Below are positions 1-7,807 of a stretch of 64,000 nt of DNA, one piece after another. A model generated the notes under the pieces. That model had not been told where the DNA came from and made no database searches. It was given only the letters and a program-made list of their open reading frames with translations. Source of the stretch: Streptomyces spororaveus (GTDB lineage: Bacteria > Actinomycetota > Actinomycetes > Streptomycetales > Streptomycetaceae); NCBI RefSeq assembly GCF_016755875.1, contig NZ_BNED01000005.1, positions 1,922,001 through 1,986,000 of the forward strand, read 5' to 3'. Position 1 is the first letter of the stretch. Every line of letters starts with the position of its first letter. The translations under genes were made by a program, and so were the position numbers.

Positions 1-66
1 GAGGGCCTTGTTCTGCTTGATCCGGTTGAAGCAGCGTTCGACGACGTTGCGGCTCCGGTAGGCCTT
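1..66 (-). pseudogene. IS5-type transposase C-terminal fragment (cut by window edge)
   Basis: Read on the minus strand, this stretch encodes AYRSRNVVERCFNRIKQNKA, which matches the signature around the third catalytic acid (the E of the DDE triad) in IS5-family transposases (RNVVERCFNRLK). The frame continues leftwards out of the window. Upstream (bases 67-130) the frame stays open, but the residues no longer look like a transposase, so the 5' part is probably replaced or decayed. It marks the left end as a site of past mobile-element activity. Whether the element is intact outside the window cannot be judged here. Confidence 0.55.
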
Positions 67-228
67 GGGACACCTTCCGCAGCTGTCCGGGCACGGAGCC
101 CGCCGGTCAGCCCGCAATGGCCACCGCCGCCGCCGCGGCTCCTCCCGTTCGGGACCGGCAGTCGGGTGTCCTCACCGGAGCAGCCTCCGCCCGCCGGACC
201 CGCCCCGGACCATCAAGCCGGAACACCA

Positions 229-265
229 TGGGGTCCCGGCCGCTGTTGCAGTGGCCGGGACCCCA
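229..265 (-). terminator. Strong hairpin terminator after the 44-aa ORF
   Basis: Arm GGGGTCCCGGCC (230-241) pairs perfectly with GGCCGGGACCCC (253-264) around an 11-nt loop, and the outer T229:A265 pair adds a thirteenth base pair. It begins 13 nt beyond the stop codon of the minus-strand small gene at 278-412. No U-tract follows, which is usual for Streptomyces terminators. Confidence 0.7.
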
Positions 266-277
266 CGGCGTCAGGTC

Positions 278-412
278 TCACTCCTTGCCTGACTCGTCTC
301 CGTTGCCGGCTCGGTCGGCCTCGCGGCGGGCACGGCGAACCTCAAGGGCGATGGTCAGCGAGGCGCCGAAGATGGCGAGGACGTCGGCGGCGATGGAGAG
401 GAACTCGTTCAT
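278..412 (-). CDS. Small single-span membrane protein, 44 aa, function unknown
   Basis: The product starts MNEFLSIAADVLAIFGASL and ends in a charged tail rich in R, E and D. One hydrophobic helix (about residues 4-24) is followed by an R/E-rich amphipathic segment, consistent with a small inner-membrane protein with a cytoplasmic C-terminus. Support for a real gene: AAAGGG lies 7 nt upstream of the ATG, and a 12-13 bp hairpin terminator follows the stop. It is divergent from the HTH/repeat gene at 593. I do not recognise a family; small stress or toxin-like membrane peptides have this shape, but nothing here shows that role. Confidence 0.6.
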   Translation of the reverse strand: MNEFLSIAADVLAIFGASLTIALEVRRARREADRAGNGDESGKE

Positions 413-592
413 GGTCTGCCCTTTCGGTTGGGTGGTTCGACCGCTGGGTGTTGCGGCGGCCGGGAGCAGACGATGGCCGGAAGTTGTTTTGTACGGACCT
501 CCGGGGGCGGACATCGCAGGTAAGTTCCGGATGAACGGGCTGTTGTCCAGGACGGACTGAACAAACCAGCGGGGAACGACGGGGGCGAATCG

Positions 593-2494
593 ATGGCGGA
601 GACGAAGAAGCGCGGGCGCAGGTGGGCGCCGATCCACCCCGTCAACACCCATGCCGGACACCTCGCGCAGTTCCTGCGCCACCAGGTAGACACCTCCGGC
701 AAGACCCTCGCCGTGCTGGCAGGAGAGGTCGGGTATTCGAAAAGCCAGGTGAGCAGTCTGCTGGGCGGGCGGATCCCGCCCCGGCGCTTTGTCATCGCGC
801 TCATCTCCGCGACTGTGCCGAACCCGCTGCACGAGCGCCGGCAGGCCGAAGCCCTGAGGCTCTTGCACGACGCCGAGCACCCGCCCCGCACTTCGGCCTC
901 CACGGTGCCGGCGCAGGCCGGCGCCGTCACTCTCGCGCAGACACAGGCCGATCAGATCCAGGTGTACGAGCGGCTCACACGCGCGCTGGAACAGGAAGGC
1001 GAACTACGGAAGGCGGCGGAGAACTCGGCCCGCCTGATCTGGGTGCTCCTGGGCATGGTCAACCGGCTCGACGACCGGGTGCGTGTCCTGTCCGGGGAGC
1101 GCGACCGGCTCGCCCGTCAGGTGGCGGGCGGAACCGTCGAAGCCGCCGAAATGCGGTTGATCCGGGCCGAGGAACAGAAGGCCAAGGCGGAGTCGGAACT
1201 GAGGCGGGCGGAAGAGAAGAAGAAGCAGGCCGAAAGCCTCGCCGACCGCCTCCGAGAAGAGATCGAGGTGCTCACCGACGAACTCGACCGGCTCCGCGGT
1301 GACGGACCCTCACCCCACGACGACCTCCCCCGCCAGGACGTCCGCTTGTATGAAGGACCCACGGGCGATGCGGAGGCCGACGACATCGACACGGCACTCG
1401 CCAGGGCTGCCGCGGTCAACGACGAGGACTCCGACACCATCGACCGGATCAGCACCGAGATCACCGGCGGTCCCGCCATGGTCGAGACAGTGCCCGTCAT
1501 TGTTCCGGACAATGCCCCGACCAGCCCGGACGTGGCGAACAAACCGGCTGCACAGCTCAAGCAGGAAGCAGAAGCAGCCGCCGAAAGCGGCAACGCCGCC
1601 GAGGCCGCGTTCCTCTACGGCGCCCTCGCCACGCTCACCTCCGCCTACCTCGGTGCCCGGCACACCGACAGCCTCAACCATCGCGACTTCCACGCCGAGT
1701 GGACGGGTGAGGCCGGCGACCCGGCCACCGCACGCGACCTCCACGCCAACCTGATCGAAGACCACACCCACGCCCTCGGACCCGACCACGAACACACCCT
1801 GACCAGCCGCAACAACCACGCCTACTGGACGGGTGAGGCCGGCGACCCGGCCACCGCACGCGACCTCCACGCCGCACTCGTCACCGACCGCACCCGCATC
1901 CTCGGACCCGACCACGAACACACCCTGATCAGCCGCAACAACCACGCCAACTACACAGGCGAGGCCGGCGACCCGGCCACCGCACGCGACCTCCACGCCG
2001 CACTCGTCACCGACCGCACCCGCATCCTCGGACCCGACGACAACGACACCCTGCTCAGCCGCCACAACCACGCCCACTGGACGGGTAGGGCCGGTGCCCC
2101 GGCCACCGCACGCGACCTCCACGCCAACCTGATCGAAGACCACACCCACACCCTCGGACCCGACCACAAGGACACCCTGGACAGCCGCCACGAGCACGCC
2201 TACTGGACGGGTGAGGCCGGCGACCCGGCCACCGCACGCGACCTCTACGCCGCACTCGTCACCGACCGCACCCGCATCCTCGGGCCCGTCCACAAGGACA
2301 CCCTGCTCAGCCGCAACAACCACGCCAACTACACGGGTGAGGCCGGCGACCCGGCCACCGCACGCGACCTCCACGCCAACCTGGTCGAAGACCTCACCCA
2401 CGCCCTCGGACCCGACCACAAAGACACCCTGGACAGCCGCCACGAGCACAGGCGGTGGGAGAAGGAAGCGGGCAAACCGCCCCTGGCTGGCTAG
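593..2494 (+). CDS. Helix-turn-helix protein with coiled coil and six 42-aa TPR-like repeats
   Basis: 633 aa. Residues about 20-90 form a Xre/HTH_31-type DNA-binding domain (LAVLAGEVGYSKSQVSSLLG). Residues about 110-240 are a long charged coiled coil (REEIEVLTDELDRLRG). The C-terminal part carries six tandem 42-residue repeats of the form W/Y-TGEAGDPATARDL, then LGPDHxxTLxSR, then NNHA. The spacing and the GPDH..TL..R.N.A motif match the kinesin-light-chain type TPRs of actinobacterial NB-ARC proteins, but the NTPase domain is absent and an HTH sits in its place. The ATG at 593 precedes the HTH directly. It is probably a cytoplasmic regulator or sensor scaffold; its ligand is unknown. Confidence 0.88.
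   Translation: MAETKKRGRRWAPIHPVNTHAGHLAQFLRHQVDTSGKTLAVLAGEVGYSKSQVSSLLGGRIPPRRFVIALISATVPNPLHERRQAEALRLLHDAEHPPRTSASTVPAQAGAVTLAQTQADQIQVYERLTRALEQEGELRKAAENSARLIWVLLGMVNRLDDRVRVLSGERDRLARQVAGGTVEAAEMRLIRAEEQKAKAESELRRAEEKKKQAESLADRLREEIEVLTDELDRLRGDGPSPHDDLPRQDVRLYEGPTGDAEADDIDTALARAAAVNDEDSDTIDRISTEITGGPAMVETVPVIVPDNAPTSPDVANKPAAQLKQEAEAAAESGNAAEAAFLYGALATLTSAYLGARHTDSLNHRDFHAEWTGEAGDPATARDLHANLIEDHTHALGPDHEHTLTSRNNHAYWTGEAGDPATARDLHAALVTDRTRILGPDHEHTLISRNNHANYTGEAGDPATARDLHAALVTDRTRILGPDDNDTLLSRHNHAHWTGRAGAPATARDLHANLIEDHTHTLGPDHKDTLDSRHEHAYWTGEAGDPATARDLYAALVTDRTRILGPVHKDTLLSRNNHANYTGEAGDPATARDLHANLVEDLTHALGPDHKDTLDSRHEHRRWEKEAGKPPLAG
1700..2455 (+). repeat. Six tandem 126-bp repeats encoding the 42-aa units
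   Basis: Six in-frame copies of 126 bp (6 x 126 = 756 bp) start at the TGG of WTGEAG. The copies are nearly identical in the GGCGACCCGGCCACCGCACG core. They differ mainly in two alternating cassettes, HANLIEDHTH and HAALVTDRTR, suggesting expansion by duplication and recombination. A degenerate half-unit precedes them. Confidence 0.92.
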
Positions 2495-3157
2495 GCTGGC
2501 CACAGCGGGTGTCGTCGATGTCCCTCGTGCTGCTGCCGCACTTGCAGGCCGTGGCGATGGGTGCGGCTGGCCGGATGGATCAGAGGCGTTTGCCCTGGTC
2601 CTCCGCGGTGAGCACGCCACCATGACGAGGAGAAGCTGCGCCTCGCCCTTGCCCAGGCCGGCCGTGTCCGTGACTGCCCTCAGCCGGCCTCACCGGACGT
2701 CGACGACGTCGGTGCGGTCGATGTGCCGGGTCGACGGGGACCATACCGCGGACGCGGGGTCGACGCGGCTGTGACGTTCGTCGAGGGGATCGGACCATCC
2801 CCGCAGGCGCGGGGTCGACTGGTCGTACATCGAAAGTATTTTCTGGGAGATCGTCAGGCTGCCCGGCTACGGTGCGGGCATGGTGATTGCCGCTGAGGGC
2901 GATGGCCCGGTCGGCGAAGACGTCGACGATCGGTAGGGCGGCGCGTTCGTAGCCGAAGGCGATCGCGGCGCGGCCCCGAACCCCCACCCCAACCGCGAGC
3001 GCGACCGCGACGTCGGTCAGGCCGGCGGCGAAGTCGGCCCTCGGCGCCGGGGACGGTCCTCGGTGGCCGAGCGGTCGCGTGGGGCCCGCCGCGGCGGAAC
3101 CGGAGCTTGGTATGGACCTGACAAAAAGGGTCGGCTAGCGTAGCGCCCGACACTCTG
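2495..3157. other. 663-bp gene-poor stretch; no convincing gene
   Basis: Open frames here have no credible start, ribosome site or family resemblance. One minus-strand frame around 2860-3030 has protein-like composition (FGYERAALPIVDVFADRAIA) but no clear start, and may be a decayed gene. The only structured elements I see are the two CRISPR-like repeats (2738-2819), an AT-richer patch at about 2830-2850, and the promoter region of the protease gene at its right end. Confidence 0.6.
2738..2819 (-). CRISPR. Relic of a type I-E-like CRISPR array (two repeats, one degenerate)
   Basis: Bases 2792-2819 read on the minus strand as GTCGACCCCGCG then CCTGCGGGGATGGTCC. This 28-mer has the CCCCGC/GCGGGG stem and ATGGTCC end typical of Streptomyces type I-E repeats. 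A second copy at 2738-2764 is 27 nt, with one deletion and a few mismatches. The interval between them is 27 nt, shorter than the usual 32-33. AT-richer DNA lies just beyond 2819, on the side where the leader would be. No cas gene is in the window. It could alternatively be a fortuitous pair of palindromes. Confidence 0.5.
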
Positions 3158-3171
3158 TGAGAGCGCTCTCA
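3158..3171. promoter_or_regulatory. CebR/LacI-family-like operator upstream of the protease gene
   Basis: TGAGAGCGCTCTCA is a perfect 14-bp palindrome 30 bp upstream of the GTG start at 3202. It differs from the known Streptomyces CebR box TGGGAGCGCTCCCA by one symmetric pair of bases. A near-identical box lies before the GH16 gene. Confidence 0.7.
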
Positions 3172-3201
3172 AGCGTTCAATCCCCCACACCAGGAGGTCT
3201 C

Positions 3202-4368
3202 GTGAAACACACCACCCCCTTACGCGCCGCCGCCACCGCCCTGCTCCTGACCGTCGGCCTGGGCGCCGCCCCTACCGGCGTGGCGAGCGCCGTCCCGCTT
3301 CCGGAGCCCGCCGCGGCATCGTCCGCCGCAGCGCCGTCCGCCTCGGCCGGACTGCTCGACGCGATGCGCCGGGACCTCGGGCTCACCGCTTCCCAGGCCG
3401 AGGAACGGCTGGACGCAGAAAGGGCTGCGGCGGCCGTGGAGAAGACCGCACGGCAGGCCGCGGGTGGTGCGTACGGCGGCTCGTGGTACGAGCCTTCCAC
3501 CGGCCGGCTCGTCGTCGCGGTGACCACCCGCGCGAAGGAGTCCGAGGCGCGGGCACTGGGCGCCGACACCCGCCTCGTCCGGCACAGCGCCGCCGCGCTG
3601 GACCGCGCCAAAGCGCGCCTGGACACTCTGCGCGCCCCCACCGGGGTGGCCGGCTGGCACGTCGACCCGCGGACCAACAGCGTCGTCGTCACGGTCGTAC
3701 GCAGCGAGCGGGAAGCCCCCGCCGTACGGGAGTTCGTCGACCGGGCCCGGACCGGCGGCCCCGTCACCGTCGCCGAGACGGCGCAGGCGCCCCGTACGTA
3801 CGCCGCGGGCACCGTCGGCGGCGACCCGTACTACACCGGCAACGTCCGCTGCTCGATCGGCTTCTCCGTGCACGGCGGCTTCGTGACGGCTGGGCACTGC
3901 GGGCAGGCGGGGGCCGCCGTGCGCGGCTGGGACGGGTCCGCGATGGGCACCTTCCAGGGATCCTCGTTCCCCGGCAACGACTACGCGTACGTCGGCATCC
4001 ACAGCGGCTGGTGGACCGTACCGGTGGTGCTCGGCTGGGGCACCATCCCGGACCAGCTGGTACGCGGCTCCGCCGAGGCACCCGTGGGCGCCTCGATCTG
4101 CCGGTCGGGGTCCACGACGCACTGGCACTGCGGCACCGTCCTCGCCAAGAACGAGACCGTCAACTACAGCCAGGGCGCCGTCCACCAGATGACGAAGACC
4201 AGCGTCTGCGCCGAGGGCGGCGACTCCGGCGGCTCGTTCCTCAGCGGGGACCAGGCCCAGGGCGTCACCTCCGGCGGCTGGGGCAACTGCTCGTCCGGCG
4301 GCCAGACGTGGTTCCAGCCGATCAACGAAATCCTCGGCCGCTACGGCCTGACGCTGCACACCGCCTGA
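3202..4368 (+). CDS. Secreted streptogrisin-type serine protease (S1 family) with propeptide
   Basis: 388 aa preproprotein. The GTG at 3202 is chosen because AGGAGG lies 5 nt upstream and the signal peptide follows at once (VKHTTPLRAAATALLLTVGL, cleavage near an A-S-A motif). An alpha-lytic-protease-type prodomain spans about residues 50-200. The mature chymotrypsin fold starts near GTVGGDPYYTG. The triad is visible: H232 in TAGHCG, D260 in GNDYAYV and S342 in GGDSGGS. The C-terminal QAQGVTSGG segment resembles streptogrisin C and related enzymes. It is exported and self-processed, degrading protein outside the cell. The upstream palindrome suggests LacI-family control shared with the glucanase next door. 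Confidence 0.93.
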   Translation: MKHTTPLRAAATALLLTVGLGAAPTGVASAVPLPEPAAASSAAAPSASAGLLDAMRRDLGLTASQAEERLDAERAAAAVEKTARQAAGGAYGGSWYEPSTGRLVVAVTTRAKESEARALGADTRLVRHSAAALDRAKARLDTLRAPTGVAGWHVDPRTNSVVVTVVRSEREAPAVREFVDRARTGGPVTVAETAQAPRTYAAGTVGGDPYYTGNVRCSIGFSVHGGFVTAGHCGQAGAAVRGWDGSAMGTFQGSSFPGNDYAYVGIHSGWWTVPVVLGWGTIPDQLVRGSAEAPVGASICRSGSTTHWHCGTVLAKNETVNYSQGAVHQMTKTSVCAEGGDSGGSFLSGDQAQGVTSGGWGNCSSGGQTWFQPINEILGRYGLTLHTA

Positions 4369-4640
4369 CCCCGCACACGCCTGAGGCCGGCGGCGCCGCT
4401 CGTCGACGTGTCCGTGGTGTCGCGGACCAACGCCGGTGCACCGACCGACGGCTGCGCGGCGCCGGACACCAACGCGTGCACGAAGGACCGCGCGGAGTAC
4501 CCGCGGTGGCCGTCCGGCCGACGATCACGTGCGGCTCCGATTCACCCCTCTGCGCATCAAGCCAGCCTTAAGAGATCGTTAAGCCGAAGACCATAAGAGA
4601 AAACCGCAGGTCAGAGGCGTGTGAAGAGTGACGCCTGACG

Positions 4641-4670
4641 TTGCCATGACGGTTACCCCTCCGTAATACT
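4641..4670 (+). promoter_or_regulatory. Candidate sigma-70-type promoter of the GH16 gene
   Basis: TTGCCA (4641-4646) is separated by 17 bp from TAATAC (4664-4669), close to the HrdB consensus spacing. The CebR-like palindrome lies about 30 bp downstream of the -10, where a bound repressor would block elongation or initiation. Confidence 0.5.
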
Positions 4671-4699
4671 CGCCGTCACGGGTGCCATTGCGTCACGTG

Positions 4700-4713
4700 T
4701 GGGAGCGCTCTCA
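4700..4713. promoter_or_regulatory. CebR-like operator upstream of the GH16 gene
   Basis: TGGGAGCGCTCTCA differs from the CebR box TGGGAGCGCTCCCA at one base. It sits about 60 bp before the glucanase start and matches the box before the protease gene at 13 of 14 bases. Confidence 0.75.
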
Positions 4714-4772
4714 TACCTCTCCTGTCACTCTTCACGACTCGCCCGGCCCTCCTCCAGACAAGGAACATGCCC

Positions 4773-6032
4773 ATGGCTGCTGCTCATCGCGCACGCCGCC
4801 GCTCTCTCGGCGGAGTGGTGCTCCTCGTGGCCACCGCCCTGGTCGCGGCGGTGCTCATGTCCTTCACCCCTTCGGTCGCCCCGCACGCCGGTGCCGCGGT
4901 TGTCGCGCAGACCTGGTCCGACGAGTTCGACGGGGCGGCCGGCCGCGCTCCTGACGCCGCCAAGTGGACGCTTGAGACCGGCGGTTCGGGCTTCGGAAAC
5001 CACGAGCTGCAGTACTACACCAACAGCACCTCGAACGCCGCGCTCGACGGCCAGGGCAACCTGGTCATCACCGCGCGGAAGAACACCGACGCCGGCCTCG
5101 GCTGCTGGTACGGGCAGTGCCAGTACACCTCGGCCCGGCTGAACACCGCCAAGACCTTCACCCAGGCGTACGGCCGTTTCGAGGCCCGCATCAAAATCCC
5201 CCGCGGCCAGGGCATCTGGCCCGCCTTCTGGATGCTCGGCAACGACCTCGGCAGCGTGGGCTGGCCCAACAGCGGCGAGATCGACATCATGGAGAACATC
5301 GGCCGCGAACCCAACACGGTGCACGGTACGGTGCACGGCCCCGGCTACTCCGGAGCGGGCGGCCTCGGCGCCGCGTACAGCCTGCCCGGCGGCCGCGCCT
5401 TCGCCGACGACTTCCACGTGTTCGCCGTCGACTGGAGCCCGAACTCCCTCGTCTGGTCGGTGGACGGCACGACGTACAAGACCCTCACGCCGGCCGACAC
5501 CGGCGGCAACAAGTGGGTCTTCGACCACCCGTTCTTCGTCATCCTCAACCTGGCGGTCGGTGGGGACTGGCCCGGCAGCCCGGACGCCTCCACGTCCTTC
5601 CCGCAGACGATGACCGTCGACTATGTCCGCGCCTCCTCCGCCAGCGCCCCCGCCGCACGCCCGATGCGTGGTATCGGCGGCATGTGCGTCGACGTCGCCG
5701 GCGGCTCCGACGCCGACCGCACCCCCATCCAGTTGCACGACTGCACCGGCAGCGCGGCCCAGCAGTGGACCATCGGGGGCGACGGCACCGTCCGCGCCCT
5801 CGGCAAGTGCCTCGACGTCGCGGGCGGCTCCACCGCCGACGGCGCCGTCGTCCAGCTCTACACCTGCAACGGCACCAACGCCCAGAAGTGGACGTACACC
5901 GCCGCTCGCGACCTCACCAACACAGGTGCGGGCAAGTGCCTGGATGCCAAGGGCAACTCCTCCGCCGACGGCACCCGGTTGCAGACCTGGACCTGCACCG
6001 GCGCCGCCAACCAGAAGTGGACGGTCGGCTGA
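4773..6032 (+). CDS. Secreted GH16 endo-beta-1,3-glucanase with ricin-type (CBM13) lectin domain
   Basis: 419 aa. AAGGA at 4760-4764 fits the ATG at 4773 (8 nt) better than the in-frame ATG at 4767 (2 nt). Signal peptide at about residues 1-43. The GH16 catalytic domain (about 45-285) carries GEIDIMENIG, giving the nucleophile E169, D171 and the acid/base E174. It starts with WSDEFDG, as in laminarinases. Residues about 295-419 are a ricin B-type beta-trefoil with repeated QxW motifs (AAQQWTIG, NAQKWTY, NQKWTVG). It should hydrolyse extracellular laminarin-like or fungal wall glucan. It sits with a GH64 gene downstream and a CebR-like box upstream. Confidence 0.94.
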   Translation: MAAAHRARRRSLGGVVLLVATALVAAVLMSFTPSVAPHAGAAVVAQTWSDEFDGAAGRAPDAAKWTLETGGSGFGNHELQYYTNSTSNAALDGQGNLVITARKNTDAGLGCWYGQCQYTSARLNTAKTFTQAYGRFEARIKIPRGQGIWPAFWMLGNDLGSVGWPNSGEIDIMENIGREPNTVHGTVHGPGYSGAGGLGAAYSLPGGRAFADDFHVFAVDWSPNSLVWSVDGTTYKTLTPADTGGNKWVFDHPFFVILNLAVGGDWPGSPDASTSFPQTMTVDYVRASSASAPAARPMRGIGGMCVDVAGGSDADRTPIQLHDCTGSAAQQWTIGGDGTVRALGKCLDVAGGSTADGAVVQLYTCNGTNAQKWTYTAARDLTNTGAGKCLDAKGNSSADGTRLQTWTCTGAANQKWTVG

Positions 6033-6118
6033 CCCACCAGCCCCGCCGCCCTCCCTTCTCCCCCCGTCCCTGCGTCACACCGCTCCCCCGCCCGACCTCA
6101 CGAAGAACGGACCCCACC

Positions 6119-7807
6119 GTGACGGCTCGCCACCAACGAACCATGCCCCGCAGAAAACTCCTCGCCGTCACGGCGGGCCTGGCTCTCGCCGTGCCCGCCG
6201 CGGCAGCCTGGCTCGAGATGAGCGCCAACGCCTCCACCACCGCCACGCTCCCCCTGGACCTGGTGAACGCCACCGGCAACAACACGGTGTACGCCTATGT
6301 GCTCGGCCGTGACCCCGAGGCCGGCGGCACCTGGGCCTTCATCCAGGCCAACGGCTCCAGCCTGTACCACCCGCCGGCTCCGGCCGACGATCAGACCCCG
6401 CTCGGGGTCGACTGTGCCATCCCGCTCAACGCGCCCGGCGCCGGAGCGCGGAGGGTGACGCTGCCGCGCCTGGACAGCGGCCGTATCTACTTCTCCGTCG
6501 GCACGAAGCTCACCTTCCTGGTGAACCGCGGCGGCGGTCTGGCCCTGCCGTCGGTGAGCAACCCCACCGACCCCAACACGAACGTCGCTCACGACTTCTG
6601 CGAATTCACCTTCAACAGCGACCAGTTGTACGCCAACATCACGTTCGTCGACATGGTCTCACTGCCGATCGCCTTCCAACTGGAGACCGGGCAGGGCACC
6701 CAGACGGTGCGCGGGCTGCCGGCCGACGGACTGTCCCGGGTCGCCGCCGCGCTGCGGGCCCAGTCCGCCGCCGACGGCAGCGACTGGAGCCGGCTGATCG
6801 TCACCGCGGGCGGCCGCGACCTGCGCGTACTCAGCCCCAACCTGGCCATCCGCGGCAACGGCGCCTTGTTCCGCGGCTACTTCGACGGCTACGTAGACGA
6901 GGTGTGGAACAAGTACCGCTCCACCGACCTGCGCATCGACACCCAGTTCACCTGGGGAACCGTCACCGGCCGGGTGAACGGCGACGTCCTCACCTTCCCC
7001 GGAGTCGGCAGCTTCGCCAAGCCGTCCACCCATTCGATCTTCTCCTGCAGCGACGCGCCCTTCACCACGGGCAACGACCTGATGGGCAATCTCAGCGCAC
7101 GGCTCGCCGCCGCCTTCAACCGCACCACCCTGCTGGACAACCCCCACCAGCCGACCGCCGAGAAGCCCGCCGCCTTCTACACCCGGCCGCGCACCAACCA
7201 CTACGCCCGCATCCTGCACAACACCACCCCCGACCAACTCGGGTACGCCTTCCCGTACGACGACGTTCACCCGGCCGGAGTCGACTTCGAGGGCAAGGTG
7301 CAGTCCGGCACCCCCGGCCGCTGGACCATCACGGTCGGCGGTGTGACCGGCGGCGGTACACCAGCCCCCACGCCGACCGCCACCGCCCCGGGCGGCGGGG
7401 TCAGCGCCTTCACCACCATCCAGGCCGAGGCGTTCAACGCCCAGTCCGGAGCACAGGTCGAGGCCTGCTCCGACGGAGGCGGCGGATCCGCCGTCGGCCA
7501 TCTGTCCAACGGCGACTGGCTCAAGTTCTCGGCCGTCGCCTTCGGCTCCACCGGCGCCACCCGCTTCGACGCCCGCGTCGCTTCCGGAGCAGCCGGTGGA
7601 GTCAGCGGCCTGGTCCAGGTCCGCCTCGGCAGCCCCACAGCCACCCCGGTCGGCGGCTTCGCCGTCGCCAACACCGGCGGCTGGCAGGCCTGGCGCACCG
7701 TGCCCGCCGACATCCGCCGCACCACCGGAACCCACGACGTCTATCTGACCTTCGACAGCGGCCAGTCCTCCGACTTCGTCAACGTCAACTGGTTCTCCTT
7801 CGCCTAG
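6119..7807 (+). CDS. Secreted GH64 beta-1,3-glucanase with C-terminal CBM6
   Basis: 562 aa from GTG 6119; an in-frame ATG at 6143 is an alternative. The N-terminus has RRK then a hydrophobic signal segment. Residues about 38-395 form a GH64 (laminaripentaose-producing) domain. E162 in FCEFTF and D178 in ITFVDMVSLP lie 16 residues apart, exactly as the catalytic E154/D170 pair reported for the Streptomyces matensis enzyme. A TPAPTPTATAP linker leads to a CBM6 beta-sandwich (about 430-562). It follows the GH16 gene by 86 bp with no obvious terminator, so the two are probably co-transcribed, giving endo-acting enzymes of two different folds for the same glucan. Confidence 0.93.
   Translation: MTARHQRTMPRRKLLAVTAGLALAVPAAAAWLEMSANASTTATLPLDLVNATGNNTVYAYVLGRDPEAGGTWAFIQANGSSLYHPPAPADDQTPLGVDCAIPLNAPGAGARRVTLPRLDSGRIYFSVGTKLTFLVNRGGGLALPSVSNPTDPNTNVAHDFCEFTFNSDQLYANITFVDMVSLPIAFQLETGQGTQTVRGLPADGLSRVAAALRAQSAADGSDWSRLIVTAGGRDLRVLSPNLAIRGNGALFRGYFDGYVDEVWNKYRSTDLRIDTQFTWGTVTGRVNGDVLTFPGVGSFAKPSTHSIFSCSDAPFTTGNDLMGNLSARLAAAFNRTTLLDNPHQPTAEKPAAFYTRPRTNHYARILHNTTPDQLGYAFPYDDVHPAGVDFEGKVQSGTPGRWTITVGGVTGGGTPAPTPTATAPGGGVSAFTTIQAEAFNAQSGAQVEACSDGGGGSAVGHLSNGDWLKFSAVAFGSTGATRFDARVASGAAGGVSGLVQVRLGSPTATPVGGFAVANTGGWQAWRTVPADIRRTTGTHDVYLTFDSGQSSDFVNVNWFSFA

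Larger units (their letters stand above)
4369..4772. other. Intergenic region between protease and glucanase genes
   Basis: 404 bp with no supported gene. Bases about 4400-4520 have coding-like composition (a frame with DGCAAPDTNACTKD) but no start or family I know, so they may be remnant coding DNA. The AT-richer 4550-4715 part holds a candidate promoter and the operator annotated separately. Confidence 0.55.

Noticed and set aside
1310..2623. Long minus-strand open frame over the repeat gene
   Set aside because: It is the antisense of the six tandem repeats; the codon pattern follows the plus-strand gene, and it has no ribosome site or family match.
2580..3153. Overlapping minus-strand frames that could be small genes
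   Set aside because: They have no credible start, and the R/P-rich composition is that of a shifted frame. One segment near 2860-3030 looks protein-like, but not enough to call.
3220..4359. 379-codon antisense frame over the protease gene
   Set aside because: A GC-skew shadow: third positions of the plus strand are GC-rich, and the antisense product has no domain.
4402..4560. Possible coding remnant after the protease gene
   Set aside because: A short cysteine-containing frame without start, stop context or family; mentioned only in the intergenic entry.
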